A DNA stretch of 34,025 nt from an uncultured Prevotellaceae bacterium (GCA_900314715.1 OMWI01000053.1:1-34025); one strand, 5' to 3'; shown: positions 1 to 8,054, numbered from the stretch's first letter. Made by a program: numbers and translations. The notes: generated from the letters alone by a model not told the origin.

Positions 1-22
1 GGGAGAGTAGGAGGCCGCCCCC
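1..22 (+). rRNA. rrf: 3' end of 5S rRNA (partial, cut by window edge)
   Basis: The first bases (GGGAGAGTAGGAGGCCGCC) match the usual 3' end of bacterial 5S rRNA, where a GGGAGAGTAGG strand is followed by a GC-rich closing-helix strand. A C-rich stretch and six T (23-28) follow, as expected for an rRNA operon terminator. The rest of the gene lies left of the window, so the closing helix cannot be checked. The exact 3' end is uncertain by a few bases. Confidence 0.7.
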
Positions 23-87
23 TTTTTTGTTTCGTTGCCGGTTATTTGTTGCCGGGCTGCGATTGTTGCCGGAATCGGCGACTCGGG

Positions 88-128
88 TTTCCCCCGCATG
101 TTCGATTGTATGCGACATGCGGGGGAAA
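88..128 (+). terminator. Strong 14-bp hairpin downstream of the rRNA end
   Basis: A perfect 14-bp inverted repeat has arms 88-101 and 115-128 and a 13-nt loop. The arms contain five consecutive C:G pairs next to A:T pairs. It is followed by a T-rich stretch (129-137, interrupted). It probably ends rRNA transcription, perhaps as a second terminator after the T-run at 23-28. Three copies of GTTGCCGG (34-41, 48-55, 65-72) lie between the two. Confidence 0.6.
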
Positions 129-172
129 TTTCGTTTTGTAGGATTATAAGGGTTCTATATAATTCTTGAATT

Positions 173-205
173 TGTTTATTTATATTATTGTGCAATAAAT
201 AAACA
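173..205. promoter_or_regulatory. 11-bp AT-rich dyad upstream of the sensor kinase
   Basis: TGTTTATTTAT (173-183) and ATAAATAAACA (195-205) form a perfect dyad with an 11-nt spacer, ending 19 bases before the kinase start. No clear TAnnTTTG element was found here. It could be an operator or a weak hairpin. Function is inference from position only. Confidence 0.35.
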
Positions 206-224
206 TGCTTTTCGTTAAATTATT

Positions 225-1388
225 ATGCAATGGACGGATAGGATTCGCCAAGTGAAGATTTTGTTGGTGTTAATGGCCATTGTAATAGCCATTGCATCAC
301 TTGTTGCTTCCCATCTCTTAACCAAAGACTTATATGAAGAAGAGCATAAGAAGGTTGAGATTTGGGCAGAAGCTATGCGTACATTAAATATGGATGACGA
401 GAATTCAGGAATGAATCTTGTGCTAAAAGTGATAGAGGATAACACTACGATTCCCGTAATTGTATTAGATGCGCATGGTGGTGTGCAGATTTTTAGAAAT
501 ATAGAAGTCAAAGCAAACAATTATAATGATAGTATCCAGAAAATAGCCGTGATGGGCAATTCGATGAAAAATGCCGGAAGAAGTATTCGTATTTCTATCG
601 GTGATGCATCAAAGAATGACTTTATCGATGTTTGCTATGATGATTCAGTCATGTTGAAACGTTTAGCTACCTATCCCTACGTTCAATTGGGCGTTGTCCT
701 AATTTTTGTGATTATTGCCATTTTTGCTCTATTAACATCCAAGCGTGCCGAGCAAAACAAAGTGTGGGTTGGTTTATCTAAAGAGACAGCCCACCAATTA
801 GGAACTCCAATCTCCAGTCTTATGGCTTGGACAGAAGTATTGAAAGAATCTTACCCAGATGATGATTTAATTCCAGAAATGGATAAGGATGTGAAACGAT
901 TGCAACTCATTGCTGATCGTTTCTCAAAAATTGGCTCATTACCAGAACCCGTTCCTTCCAGTTTGAATGAAGTCATGGATCATGTGATAGATTACATGGA
1001 TCGACGTACTTCCAACAAAGTGAAAATGGTCAAGGTGTTCCCTCCCGAAGACATTATCGTTAAAATCAATGCCTCTCTATTTGAGTGGGTGATAGAGAAT
1101 CTTTGCAAAAATGCCGTAGATGCAATGGAAGGTTCTGGAAAGATAACGCTTTTCATGAATGATGAAGGTGAGAGAATTGCAATAGAGGTCTCTGACACAG
1201 GTAAAGGCATTCGCAAAAAAGACATAGCCAATGTGTTCCGTCCTGGATTCACAACCAAGAAGCGAGGTTGGGGATTGGGATTGTCACTGGCGAAGAGAAT
1301 CGTTGAAGAATATCACCATGGAAAGATTTGGGTGAAGAGTTCAGAAGTAGGAAAAGGAACAACTTTCCGCATAGAATTGCACAAGTGA
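225..1388 (+). CDS. Membrane sensor histidine kinase (orphan)
   Basis: 387 aa. Two membrane segments (about 11-31 and 151-171) enclose an extracytoplasmic domain of about 120 residues with no family I recognise. The cytoplasmic part has the H-box with His190 (ETAHQLGTPISSL), the phosphoacceptor, and an ATPase domain with the N-box (NLCKNAVDAM, Asn296), the G1 box (DTGKGI, 324-329) and the G2 box (GWGLGLSLAKRIV, 348-360). No HAMP domain is evident between the second membrane segment and the H-box. No response regulator gene is adjacent, so the partner must be elsewhere. Loss of the usual F-box spacing is not evident. Start chosen at the first ATG after the AT-rich upstream region. The kinase call is secure; its signal and target are unknown. 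Confidence 0.9.
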   Translation: MQWTDRIRQVKILLVLMAIVIAIASLVASHLLTKDLYEEEHKKVEIWAEAMRTLNMDDENSGMNLVLKVIEDNTTIPVIVLDAHGGVQIFRNIEVKANNYNDSIQKIAVMGNSMKNAGRSIRISIGDASKNDFIDVCYDDSVMLKRLATYPYVQLGVVLIFVIIAIFALLTSKRAEQNKVWVGLSKETAHQLGTPISSLMAWTEVLKESYPDDDLIPEMDKDVKRLQLIADRFSKIGSLPEPVPSSLNEVMDHVIDYMDRRTSNKVKMVKVFPPEDIIVKINASLFEWVIENLCKNAVDAMEGSGKITLFMNDEGERIAIEVSDTGKGIRKKDIANVFRPGFTTKKRGWGLGLSLAKRIVEEYHHGKIWVKSSEVGKGTTFRIELHK

Positions 1389-1448
1389 AAATGTCGTGTG
1401 CAAAAACGGAATGAAATCCAATACCTTACGATAAAAAAACTTCTTTTA

Positions 1449-1482
1449 ATTGATTTTTTATCAGAAAATATTCGTAACTTTG
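1449..1482 (+). promoter_or_regulatory. Bacteroidetes-type promoter of yceD-rpmF-fabH
   Basis: TAACTTTG at 1475-1482 matches the -7 consensus TAnnTTTG. ATTG at 1449-1452 is a possible -33 element with a 22-bp gap, slightly long. The start codon at 1491 is only 8 bases past the -7 element, so the mRNA would have almost no leader. It also shows that an upstream in-frame start at 1398 cannot be used from this promoter. Confidence 0.65.
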
Positions 1483-1490
1483 CAGGCCAA

Positions 1491-2015
1491 ATGTGTAGTT
1501 TAGATACCTTTAAAATAGATTTGAAGGGGCTGAAAGAAGATGACAAGTCATTTAGCTTTCATCTTGACGATACTTATTTTAAGGCAATCGATGCTCCCGA
1601 TGTCATGCATGGAGAACTCGACGTTGACGTTCAAGTAAGGAATTTGTCTGATATGTTCGAGTTCAACATACATATAGTGGGAGTTATACGCATTCCATGC
1701 GACATCTGTTTGGATGACATGGACCAACCGATTGACGCAGACAATCAATTGGTTGTAAAATTAGGCTTAGAGTACAACGACGAAGATGATATCATTACCG
1801 TGCCAGAGGATGACGCAATTCTCGACCTCTCGTGGTTCATCTATGAGTTTATTGTTCTCAATATTCCCATCAAGCATGTGCATGCACCTGGAAAATGCAA
1901 TCCTGCGATGATACAAATGCTCCATGAGCATGACGCTGCCCGAAGCAGTGAAGTGGAAGAAGAGCCAGCAACAGACCCGCGTTGGGATGCTCTGAAAAAA
2001 TTGAAAGACTCCTGA
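1491..2015 (+). CDS. yceD: DUF177/YceD family protein
   Basis: 174 aa from the ATG at 1491. The DUF177 hallmarks are present: an N-terminal FKIDLKGLK strand, a CDICLDDM cysteine motif in the middle and a conserved NIPIKHVHAPGKCNP stretch near the C-terminus. YceD sits directly upstream of rpmF in very many bacteria and is linked to 23S rRNA and L32 biology; its exact action is unresolved. An open frame extends upstream to 1398, but that segment includes the promoter and reads unlike the family, so I chose 1491. The gene heads a likely operon with rpmF and fabH. Confidence 0.88.
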   Translation: MCSLDTFKIDLKGLKEDDKSFSFHLDDTYFKAIDAPDVMHGELDVDVQVRNLSDMFEFNIHIVGVIRIPCDICLDDMDQPIDADNQLVVKLGLEYNDEDDIITVPEDDAILDLSWFIYEFIVLNIPIKHVHAPGKCNPAMIQMLHEHDAARSSEVEEEPATDPRWDALKKLKDS

Positions 2016-2110
2016 AAAGGAGTAGGGGAAACATTTCCCTTCAAGAGAGAACTAACAAAATGTTTAACTGGAGACGTGGCTCGTTCCATTGCTCCACCCT
2101 GTTTATGGGG
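2008..2110 (+). promoter_or_regulatory. Structured leader upstream of rpmF
   Basis: Consecutive hairpins fill the yceD-rpmF gap. One is ACTCCT-GAAA-AGGAGT (2008-2023), a 6-bp stem with a GNRA tetraloop that includes the yceD stop codon. The next, 2024-2041, has up to 8 bp and abuts the first. A third, 2069-2096, pairs TGGAG with CTCCA and has an inner GTGG/CCAT stem. A weak CCC/GGG pair (2097-2109) follows. This could be an L32 autoregulatory leader or an mRNA processing site. No known leader family is recognised. Confidence 0.4.
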
Positions 2111-2129
2111 CTAAGATATTAATTAAATT

Positions 2130-2315
2130 ATGGCACATCCTAAAAGAAGACAGTCTAAGACTCGTACACGTAAAAGAAGAACTCATGACGGCGCAGTAGC
2201 TCCCACATTGGCAGTATGTCCCAATTGCGGTGCTTACTATGTATACCACACAGTATGTCCCACTTGTGGATATTATCGTGGTATGGTAGCTATTGTCAAG
2301 GAGGCAGCAGAATAA
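2130..2315 (+). CDS. rpmF: 50S ribosomal protein L32
   Basis: 61 aa. It begins MAHPKRRQSKTRTRKRR, the basic N-terminus typical of L32, and carries a zinc-ribbon with CPNC and CPTC pairs (VCPNCGAYYVYHTVCPTCG). It is a component of the large ribosomal subunit near the peptidyl-transferase region. It lies 114 bases after yceD and only 3 bases before fabH, the ancestral order in many bacteria. The cysteine-containing form is present; no zinc-independent paralogue lies in the window. Confidence 0.97.
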   Translation: MAHPKRRQSKTRTRKRRTHDGAVAPTLAVCPNCGAYYVYHTVCPTCGYYRGMVAIVKEAAE

Positions 2316-2318
2316 TCA

Positions 2319-3338
2319 ATGGGAAAAATCAACGCGATAATCACCGGAGTGGGTGGCTATGTGCCAGACTATGTCCTCAACAATGAGGAACTGTCGCGCA
2401 TGGTAGACACCAGCGACGAGTGGATCATGACGCGTGTGGGCATTAAGGAACGCCATATCCTTACTGAGGAAGGTCTTGGCACAAGTTACATGGCACGTAA
2501 GGCGGCAAAGCAACTTCTTACCAAGACGGGTGTAGACCCAGATTCCATTGATGCAGTATTGGTAGCCACCACTACTCCTGACTATAAATTCCCATCTACA
2601 TCATCCATCGTACTTGGCAAGTTAGGCTTGAAGAATGCATTTGCATTCGACATGTCCGCTGCTTGTGCAGGTTTCATGTATGCGCTGGATATGGCAGCAT
2701 CCATGATTAAGTGTGGACGATGCAAGAGAATCATCGTCATTGGTGCCGATAAGATGTCGTCAATGGTCGATTATTCCGACCGACAGACGTGCGTACTCTT
2801 CGGTGATGGAGCAGGAGCAGTGTTAGTGGAAGCCACTGAGGATGAGGAATTTGGTGTTAAGGATGCCTTTTTCCGAACCGACGGAAAGGGACTTCCTTAC
2901 TTGCACATGAAAGCAGGCGGTTCCGTATGTCCACCTTCTCATTTTACTATCGATCATCACTTGCATTACGTTTACCAAGAAGGTCGTACGGTATTCAGAT
3001 ATGCCGTTACAAGTATGGGTGATGACGTGTTGGAGATATTGAAACGCAACAATTTGACGCACGATACCGTGGATTGGGTAATTCCGCATGAGGCAAACTA
3101 TCGCATTATTGAGGCAGTAGCCAAGCGAGTTGACCTTCCGATGGAGAAAATCGTAGTCAATATTGAGCGTTACGGTAACACCAGTGCCGCCACTATTCCA
3201 TTGGCGATGTGGGATCATGAAGCTAAGCTAAAGAAAGGTGATAATGTTATCTTCACTGCTTTTGGTGCTGGCTTTGCTCATGGTGCATCGTACTATAAGT
3301 GGGCTTACGACGGAGCTGCGTTTGCTGAAAAGAAATAG
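2319..3338 (+). CDS. fabH: 3-oxoacyl-ACP synthase III (KAS III)
   Basis: 339 aa, full length for the family. FabH condenses acetyl-CoA with malonyl-ACP to begin type II fatty-acid synthesis. The catalytic triad is visible as Cys116 ([10 protein letters not shown]), His257 (IPHEAN) and Asn287 (RYGNTSA). The glycine-rich [10 protein letters not shown] motif (161-170) and the C-terminal FGAGFAHG loop are intact. It starts 3 bases after the rpmF stop, so it is almost certainly co-transcribed and perhaps translationally coupled. A strong hairpin follows the gene. Confidence 0.96.
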   Translation: MGKINAIITGVGGYVPDYVLNNEELSRMVDTSDEWIMTRVGIKERHILTEEGLGTSYMARKAAKQLLTKTGVDPDSIDAVLVATTTPDYKFPSTSSIVLGKLGLKNAFAFDMSAACAGFMYALDMAASMIKCGRCKRIIVIGADKMSSMVDYSDRQTCVLFGDGAGAVLVEATEDEEFGVKDAFFRTDGKGLPYLHMKAGGSVCPPSHFTIDHHLHYVYQEGRTVFRYAVTSMGDDVLEILKRNNLTHDTVDWVIPHEANYRIIEAVAKRVDLPMEKIVVNIERYGNTSAATIPLAMWDHEAKLKKGDNVIFTAFGAGFAHGASYYKWAYDGAAFAEKK

Positions 3339-3347
3339 GAATAACTT

Positions 3348-3465
3348 AGGGAGTTAAAGGATTCGGGATGATATCCTGTTTTCGCTAAAGGATTATTGAG
3401 TGCTTTTTGCACAGATTCCTTTTATGAAATACAGGTGCATTCGGTTCCTTTAACTCTCTTTTTTT
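3348..3465 (+). terminator. Multibranched hairpin terminator/attenuator between fabH and era
   Basis: A 14-bp outer stem (3348-3361 with 3446-3459, one G-T pair) is followed by a T-run (3460-3465), as in intrinsic terminators. Its 84-nt loop contains further stems: GGAT/ATCC (3366-3376), AAAGGA/TCCTTT (3387-3392 with 3417-3422) and GTGC/GCAC around five T (3400-3412). AAAGGA and TCCTTT each occur twice, so two alternative pairings are possible. The structure ends 13 bases before the era start. No TAnnTTTG element was found for era. Confidence 0.6.
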
Positions 3466-3478
3466 ATAAAAGAAATAC

Positions 3479-4360
3479 ATGCATAAAGCCGGATTTGTAA
3501 ATATTGTCGGAAATCCTAACGTTGGGAAGTCAACGTTGATGAATCAATTGGTGGGAGAGCGTATCAGCATCGCTACTTTCAAGGCTCAAACCACACGCCA
3601 TCGTATCATGGGTATCGTGAATACCGATGATATGCAAATAGTTTTTTCAGATACTCCTGGCGTACTCAAGCCAAACTATAAACTTCAGGAGTCAATGCTT
3701 GCTTTTTCCGAATCAGCATTGAAAGATGCAGACGTTTTGCTCTATGTGACGGATGTCATTGAGAATCCCGAAAAGAACATGGATTTTTTGGAAAAAGTTA
3801 AGAAGATGACCATTCCTGTCTTGTTGATTATCAACAAAATTGATTTGAGCAACCAACAGAAACTCAGTGAATTGGTAGATAAATGGCATCATCTCCTTCC
3901 CAATTCAGAAATACTGCCATTGTCGGCTTCCAATAAGTTTGGCATTGATTTGTTGTTGAACAAGATAAAGGAATTATTGCCCGACTCTCCTCCTTATTTC
4001 GATAAAGACCAATTGACGGACAAACCCGCTCGTTTCTTCGTAAGTGAGATTATCCGAGAAAAGATTTTGTTGTACTATGATAAGGAAATTCCCTATAGTG
4101 TGGAAGTTTCGGTGGAGAGTTTCAAGGAGTCGGATGAACGAATTGACATCCATGCCGTTATCTATGTGGAACGCGAAAGCCAGAAGGGTATTATCATAGG
4201 GCATCAAGGAGTGGCGTTAAAAAAAGTTGGCATGGAGAGTCGAAAGGCTCTGGAACGTTTCTTCGGTAAGAAGATATATTTGGAAACCTTTGTGAAGGTG
4301 GACAAAGATTGGCGTAGTTCGCAAAAAGAACTCAACAATTTTGGATATAATCCAGAATAA
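3479..4360 (+). CDS. era: GTPase Era
   Basis: 293 aa. Era is the essential GTPase that binds 16S rRNA near its 3' end in 30S assembly. G1 is GNPNVGKS (11-18), G3 DTPG (58-61), G4 NKID (119-122) and G5 SAS near residue 150. A C-terminal KH domain has its GHQG loop near 241-244. The length is standard. It follows a structured terminator-like element after fabH, so expression is either attenuated read-through or from a promoter I did not find. It converges with the TldD-like gene across a palindrome array. Confidence 0.96.
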   Translation: MHKAGFVNIVGNPNVGKSTLMNQLVGERISIATFKAQTTRHRIMGIVNTDDMQIVFSDTPGVLKPNYKLQESMLAFSESALKDADVLLYVTDVIENPEKNMDFLEKVKKMTIPVLLIINKIDLSNQQKLSELVDKWHHLLPNSEILPLSASNKFGIDLLLNKIKELLPDSPPYFDKDQLTDKPARFFVSEIIREKILLYYDKEIPYSVEVSVESFKESDERIDIHAVIYVERESQKGIIIGHQGVALKKVGMESRKALERFFGKKIYLETFVKVDKDWRSSQKELNNFGYNPE

Positions 4361-4362
4361 TA

Positions 4363-4501
4363 GACTGTGGAAAATTGTTAGTTTCATTTCGTACATGGCC
4401 CATGTACGAATCGTATAAAGCCCATGTACAAATTGTACATGAGCTTTGTACTTTTAGTACATACGCTATGTACTAATTAGAAACGACTGTTTTACACAAT
4501 C
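4363..4501. repeat. Three GTACAT dyads at 33-bp spacing, enclosed by an outer inverted repeat
   Basis: The dyads are 4388-4398/4400-4410 (11-bp arms), 4417-4431/4433-4447 (14 of 15 pairs) and 4454-4463/4467-4476 (10-bp arms). Their centres are 4399, 4432 and 4465, exactly 33 bp apart. An imperfect outer repeat (4363-4385 with 4480-4501) is also centred at 4432. The array fills the gap between convergent genes, so it may act as a two-way terminator, but no T-runs follow the stems. Confidence 0.8.
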
Positions 4502-4506
4502 TCTTT

Positions 4507-7500
4507 TTATTGTTTTTTCGTTCGTGTTAGTGGAAATGTTAACACTGGTTCCCTTTTTGTGGGTACTGAAGTGATAGGCATTTCCACGTCGTTAAGTAAC
4601 ATGGCTTTCGGTCCGATGATAGAGAACATGTCGCTACCGATTAATGAGTTCTGTGAAGCTTCCTGTTCGGTAGAGAGAGCCACTATGTGACGTAAAAGGT
4701 AGTCTGGTATTTTGATGTTCTCATTGCGTACCAACTCCTCCTTTTCGTCTTTTACGCCAATGCGTATGAGCTCGTTAAAGGAACGCCATATATAGGCATG
4801 GTCGTAGCCTTCGCGTTGTGCCTTGCGCAACAGTAATTTCTTCATCTTTGCAAGAGATATTGTCTTGTTGCTTTGCAAACGCAATACGGATGGAGTGGTA
4901 CCTATCCCCATAGGTGAGTTCCATAACCTATGATTATAGAATCGATAGTTACCCGTAGCTGAAGATGTGCCCAATGATGGAGACCTACCACATAGTTGTG
5001 CCTTGAATATTCCGTTTTCTATCAGTTTGATGGCTTGTGGAGCCTGTCCGTTTGCATCAGCCTTGTAATGTCCAAATAGTTTTTTTCCTTCCCATTGACT
5101 GATGGTAGGATCCTGCCATAGGCTGATTTTCTCATCTACAACTTTCCGTGAAAGCTTGGCATAATTATTTCTATTGCTACCAAGGAAATTGCGTTCAGTG
5201 GACATCAATTTTTCAAGACTGTTTTGGAAGATTCTTACGCAGGCACCTTTCTCTATGAGCAACGGACCGATATAGTATTCTTCGTTGGCTGGCAATTCTT
5301 CCTTTTGTAATGAAACGCTTATGTGATGACGAAGCCCTTCTATATATGCTGTGCTATCTGCCAGCATGTCTTCTACACATTTGTATTTGCGTTCGAATGC
5401 TGTACCGTATTCATATCCACCAGCATTGAAGTGTAATAAGTAATGGAATGACAGATTGATAAAATCTTGTGGCTGACATACTCGAATGCCTTCCGAAGTG
5501 GTTCTGTATTGGTCGCATTGCCTGGCATCAATAGATGCGCTGCTTCGGGTAAGCTTGGGATATTCGTATGCAATACGTGAGAGTCGCTTGACGTAATTTT
5601 CGAGTTTGTCAATTGGGTAAGTTTCTTCCGCTTCGCTTCGGTGTTCGATGCTGGTAGCAGGAGCAAACGTCAGTAAATCAGGTAGTTCTTTCTCGTCTTC
5701 TGCAAGTGTAATCTTCTTGAGTTCCTGACATTTCCGTTCGTATGCGGTTAGTGCCGATTTGTAATTATCGTTTGTCATTGTCCACGCATACCTTCGCAGA
5801 TTGTCAATGTCTGTACTCATAGGTATGGATCTTCCACGACTATCAGGATTGGGACCAGAGAGGTTGGTACATTGGTGTGAACCAATCAAAATGTCGGTAG
5901 CCATCCATTGCTCCCAAGGCGTTAATTGGTTTGTTACCGTTTCGCCAAATAGTGCTTCTATTCGCAAAGCACGACGACGCTGCAAACGATAGTCAATAAG
6001 GAAAGGAGCTGGTTGGTTTTCCATACGGAGACTATCGAGACTACGTTTCATTTCTGTTTCCAATGCCTGAAAGACGATAGAATCTCGCTGAGCATTCGTC
6101 AGTTGATTGACAGGTGAATAGTTGAATGCACTAAAAGAAGGTGCATCAAGCAAAGGTTTCAACGCGTTAGTTTGTTGGCGACGTTGCGTCTCGATGGTAG
6201 CTACGAATAACATGGGTGAAGTTGCCGAAACAGGCACCCATCCCGATTCCGCTCCGCACATGCCAATGAAGGTAGAGGGCGTATCGCCTCCTGCTTGAAT
6301 GTGTGAGAACATAGTCAATGGCGTTCCGATGAGATCCACGCCTCTCACCAGTTCGTCGGGGCGACCATCGGTATAGATGCGATAAACTTCCAATGGCGTA
6401 ATATTGAACGAGTTGATTCCGCCACGGTCTCCCGTATCGGTGTAACCACCTGTTACGCTTTGGAAAAGATAACCGTATGGCTTTCCTTGTTTTTTGGCTT
6501 CGTCTCGAAGCATCTGTCTCAATGTACTTTCGCTATAAGGGCGACGCGTTTCTACGACAAGGTTCGATTGTCTGCTCACGGCGTTTCTACCTCTTGCAGC
6601 CCTACCATGTCCATTGCTTTGCGGGAAACTATCAAGTGGAATGCGACTCATGAGAAACTCCTTGAGAATGCCGTCAACGACATTGTTCACGCGACGTGCC
6701 TTGACACCTTCTTCGTCATAATGATAACCTCCGTTGAGCAGTTGTTTTCCATAACGGGTAAGCGTTGGGTCGCAATACACTTGGAAATCTTCTGGAAGAA
6801 CTTTTGTTCCTACCATATTGCGGAATGTCTGACCACCAGATTTCATACGGTGTCCTTCCATACGATGTCCGAATATCTCATGAAAGAACACGCCACTGGC
6901 TTCTCCGCTCATGATGGCTGGCCCCGTAAACGGTTCGGCTATCGGAGCTTTTTCCAATGCTATGAGTCGTCTTCCTATGTCTTCCACGTCAGCACAAAGT
7001 TGTTCTTCTGAGGGTAACGAATCTAACTGAGTGGCAAAATAAGTCTTGACGAGTGGAAGTGTCATTCCGTCTTCGGCATTCGTCTCTCCCAATATGAGCA
7101 AACGGAAGTGTTGTCGATTTTGTACAACCGACGTACCCTCAGTATTAACAAGGTATGTGCGACGAGTTTCCACTTCCAATCGTGCTTGTGCAGAATTGAA
7201 ATGCTTCCATTGACGGAAAACGGCTGATACACGGCATAATCGTTGTTCCCACTCCTTTCTTTCCTCCGGAGTCAAGGTCGGATGGGGTAGTGGCGCTTCA
7301 TAGTATTCTTCTTTGGGTGCCATGGAGAAGGAGGGAGCCTTGTCTTCGTCTTGCGTCATCCTGCGTAATCGGTCAGATACCCCACGGTATGCTTCCTCTG
7401 AACGGAAATAGGCATTGACGGTAGCCAACCAAATAGCTGCTTTTATGGCATCAGGATTGGTATCTGCTAATGGTAGTTGTGTCATCGGAAAGGATTGATT

Positions 7501-7797
7501 CGTGTTGTTCGACTTATAATTGTCTATCTCTGGAGACCCTATCCTTATTTGTGGCATAAATGTTCGTGTGTGCTCTTGACCAGAATTTCCCAACGAACCA
7601 AAAGTGGCAATGACGCTGGCGATATGGGAGTCTTCTACAAAGAAACTCATCCAATACGGCTTTTGTTCTTGTTGTTGCAACTCTGCCATGTCAGGCAACA
7701 CCCTCAGCAATGTGTCTTCGTTAGCGGTTATCGCATGAGTAACGCATAGGGGAAGCAGGAATAATATGAAAACATTCAAAAGTTTCTTTTTCATCAT
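4507..7797 (-). CDS. Secreted TldD/PmbA-family protein with tandem duplicated halves
   Basis: 1096 aa. A signal peptide (KKK, hydrophobic 6-19, cleavage near THA, residue 22) predicts export, unlike cytoplasmic E. coli TldD. The first half has the TldD zinc motif HEIFGH (His306, Glu307, His311), the following GHRMK and a downstream Cys514 (GMCGAES) in the position of the third metal ligand. The second half repeats the architecture: residues 118-165 align with 667-718 and the start of each half ends in a similar A-L/T-FG block (around 64 and 618). In the second half the metal site is replaced (IFQNSLEK near 857-864). Typical TldD proteins are 450-550 aa, so this is a fused tandem pair with one apparently inactive domain. 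Substrate unknown. Promoter with -7 element at 7823-7830. Confidence 0.85.
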   Translation of the reverse strand: MMKKKLLNVFILFLLPLCVTHAITANEDTLLRVLPDMAELQQQEQKPYWMSFFVEDSHIASVIATFGSLGNSGQEHTRTFMPQIRIGSPEIDNYKSNNTNQSFPMTQLPLADTNPDAIKAAIWLATVNAYFRSEEAYRGVSDRLRRMTQDEDKAPSFSMAPKEEYYEAPLPHPTLTPEERKEWEQRLCRVSAVFRQWKHFNSAQARLEVETRRTYLVNTEGTSVVQNRQHFRLLILGETNAEDGMTLPLVKTYFATQLDSLPSEEQLCADVEDIGRRLIALEKAPIAEPFTGPAIMSGEASGVFFHEIFGHRMEGHRMKSGGQTFRNMVGTKVLPEDFQVYCDPTLTRYGKQLLNGGYHYDEEGVKARRVNNVVDGILKEFLMSRIPLDSFPQSNGHGRAARGRNAVSRQSNLVVETRRPYSESTLRQMLRDEAKKQGKPYGYLFQSVTGGYTDTGDRGGINSFNITPLEVYRIYTDGRPDELVRGVDLIGTPLTMFSHIQAGGDTPSTFIGMCGAESGWVPVSATSPMLFVATIETQRRQQTNALKPLLDAPSFSAFNYSPVNQLTNAQRDSIVFQALETEMKRSLDSLRMENQPAPFLIDYRLQRRRALRIEALFGETVTNQLTPWEQWMATDILIGSHQCTNLSGPNPDSRGRSIPMSTDIDNLRRYAWTMTNDNYKSALTAYERKCQELKKITLAEDEKELPDLLTFAPATSIEHRSEAEETYPIDKLENYVKRLSRIAYEYPKLTRSSASIDARQCDQYRTTSEGIRVCQPQDFINLSFHYLLHFNAGGYEYGTAFERKYKCVEDMLADSTAYIEGLRHHISVSLQKEELPANEEYYIGPLLIEKGACVRIFQNSLEKLMSTERNFLGSNRNNYAKLSRKVVDEKISLWQDPTISQWEGKKLFGHYKADANGQAPQAIKLIENGIFKAQLCGRSPSLGTSSATGNYRFYNHRLWNSPMGIGTTPSVLRLQSNKTISLAKMKKLLLRKAQREGYDHAYIWRSFNELIRIGVKDEKEELVRNENIKIPDYLLRHIVALSTEQEASQNSLIGSDMFSIIGPKAMLLNDVEMPITSVPTKREPVLTFPLTRTKKQ

Positions 7798-7822
7798 TTC
7801 TTAGTCGATAATAAATTTGTTG

Positions 7823-7854
7823 CAAAAGTACGAAAAAGATTGAGATGGTGCAAT
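7823..7854 (-). promoter_or_regulatory. Promoter of the TldD-like gene
   Basis: On the minus strand TACTTTTG (plus coordinates 7823-7830) matches TAnnTTTG. An ATTG at 7851-7854 places a TTG 20 bp upstream. The start codon is 25 bases downstream, a plausible 5' leader. Confidence 0.65.
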
Positions 7855-7884
7855 GATTTTGTTAATTATTAGTTATTGCTCAAC

Positions 7885-7966
7885 GTAAACACTATATTTA
7901 GCTCATGCAAATACTATGTTTGCAATCCCTAAACATACTATTTACGATAGCTAAACATATCGTTTC
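7885..7966. repeat. Four TAAA/TTTA-type dyads at exact 22-bp spacing
   Basis: The units are TAAA-7-TTTA (7886-7900), TGCAAA-7-TTTGCA (7906-7924), TAAA-7-TTTA (7930-7944) and AAAC-5-GTTT (7953-7965). Their centres are 7893, 7915, 7937 and 7959. The 276-base gap separates the divergent TldD-like and der genes, so the array lies between two promoters rather than downstream of a gene. The rest of the gap, 7967-8046, shows no further clear element. Confidence 0.75.
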
Positions 7967-8046
7967 CACGTCATACGATGTTTAACTAATTCTCAATAGA
8001 ATGTTTTTTTATATCATCCAGACATAATAATCTCAATTATTTTATG

Positions 8047-8054
8047 TATTTTTG
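8047..8054 (+). promoter_or_regulatory. -7 element of the der promoter
   Basis: TATTTTTG matches TAnnTTTG and lies 20 bases upstream of the ATG at 8074. It overlaps an in-frame upstream ATG (8044), which argues against that start. No good -33 element was seen. Confidence 0.55.

Noticed and set aside
6460-7011. 183-codon plus-strand frame within the TldD-like gene
   Set aside because: Antisense to a well-supported protein and with no signal, domain or promoter of its own.
7885-7966. Regular spacing suggests a CRISPR array
   Set aside because: Repeats are 13-19 bp, degenerate and palindromic with no unique spacers of CRISPR length, and no cas gene is in the window.
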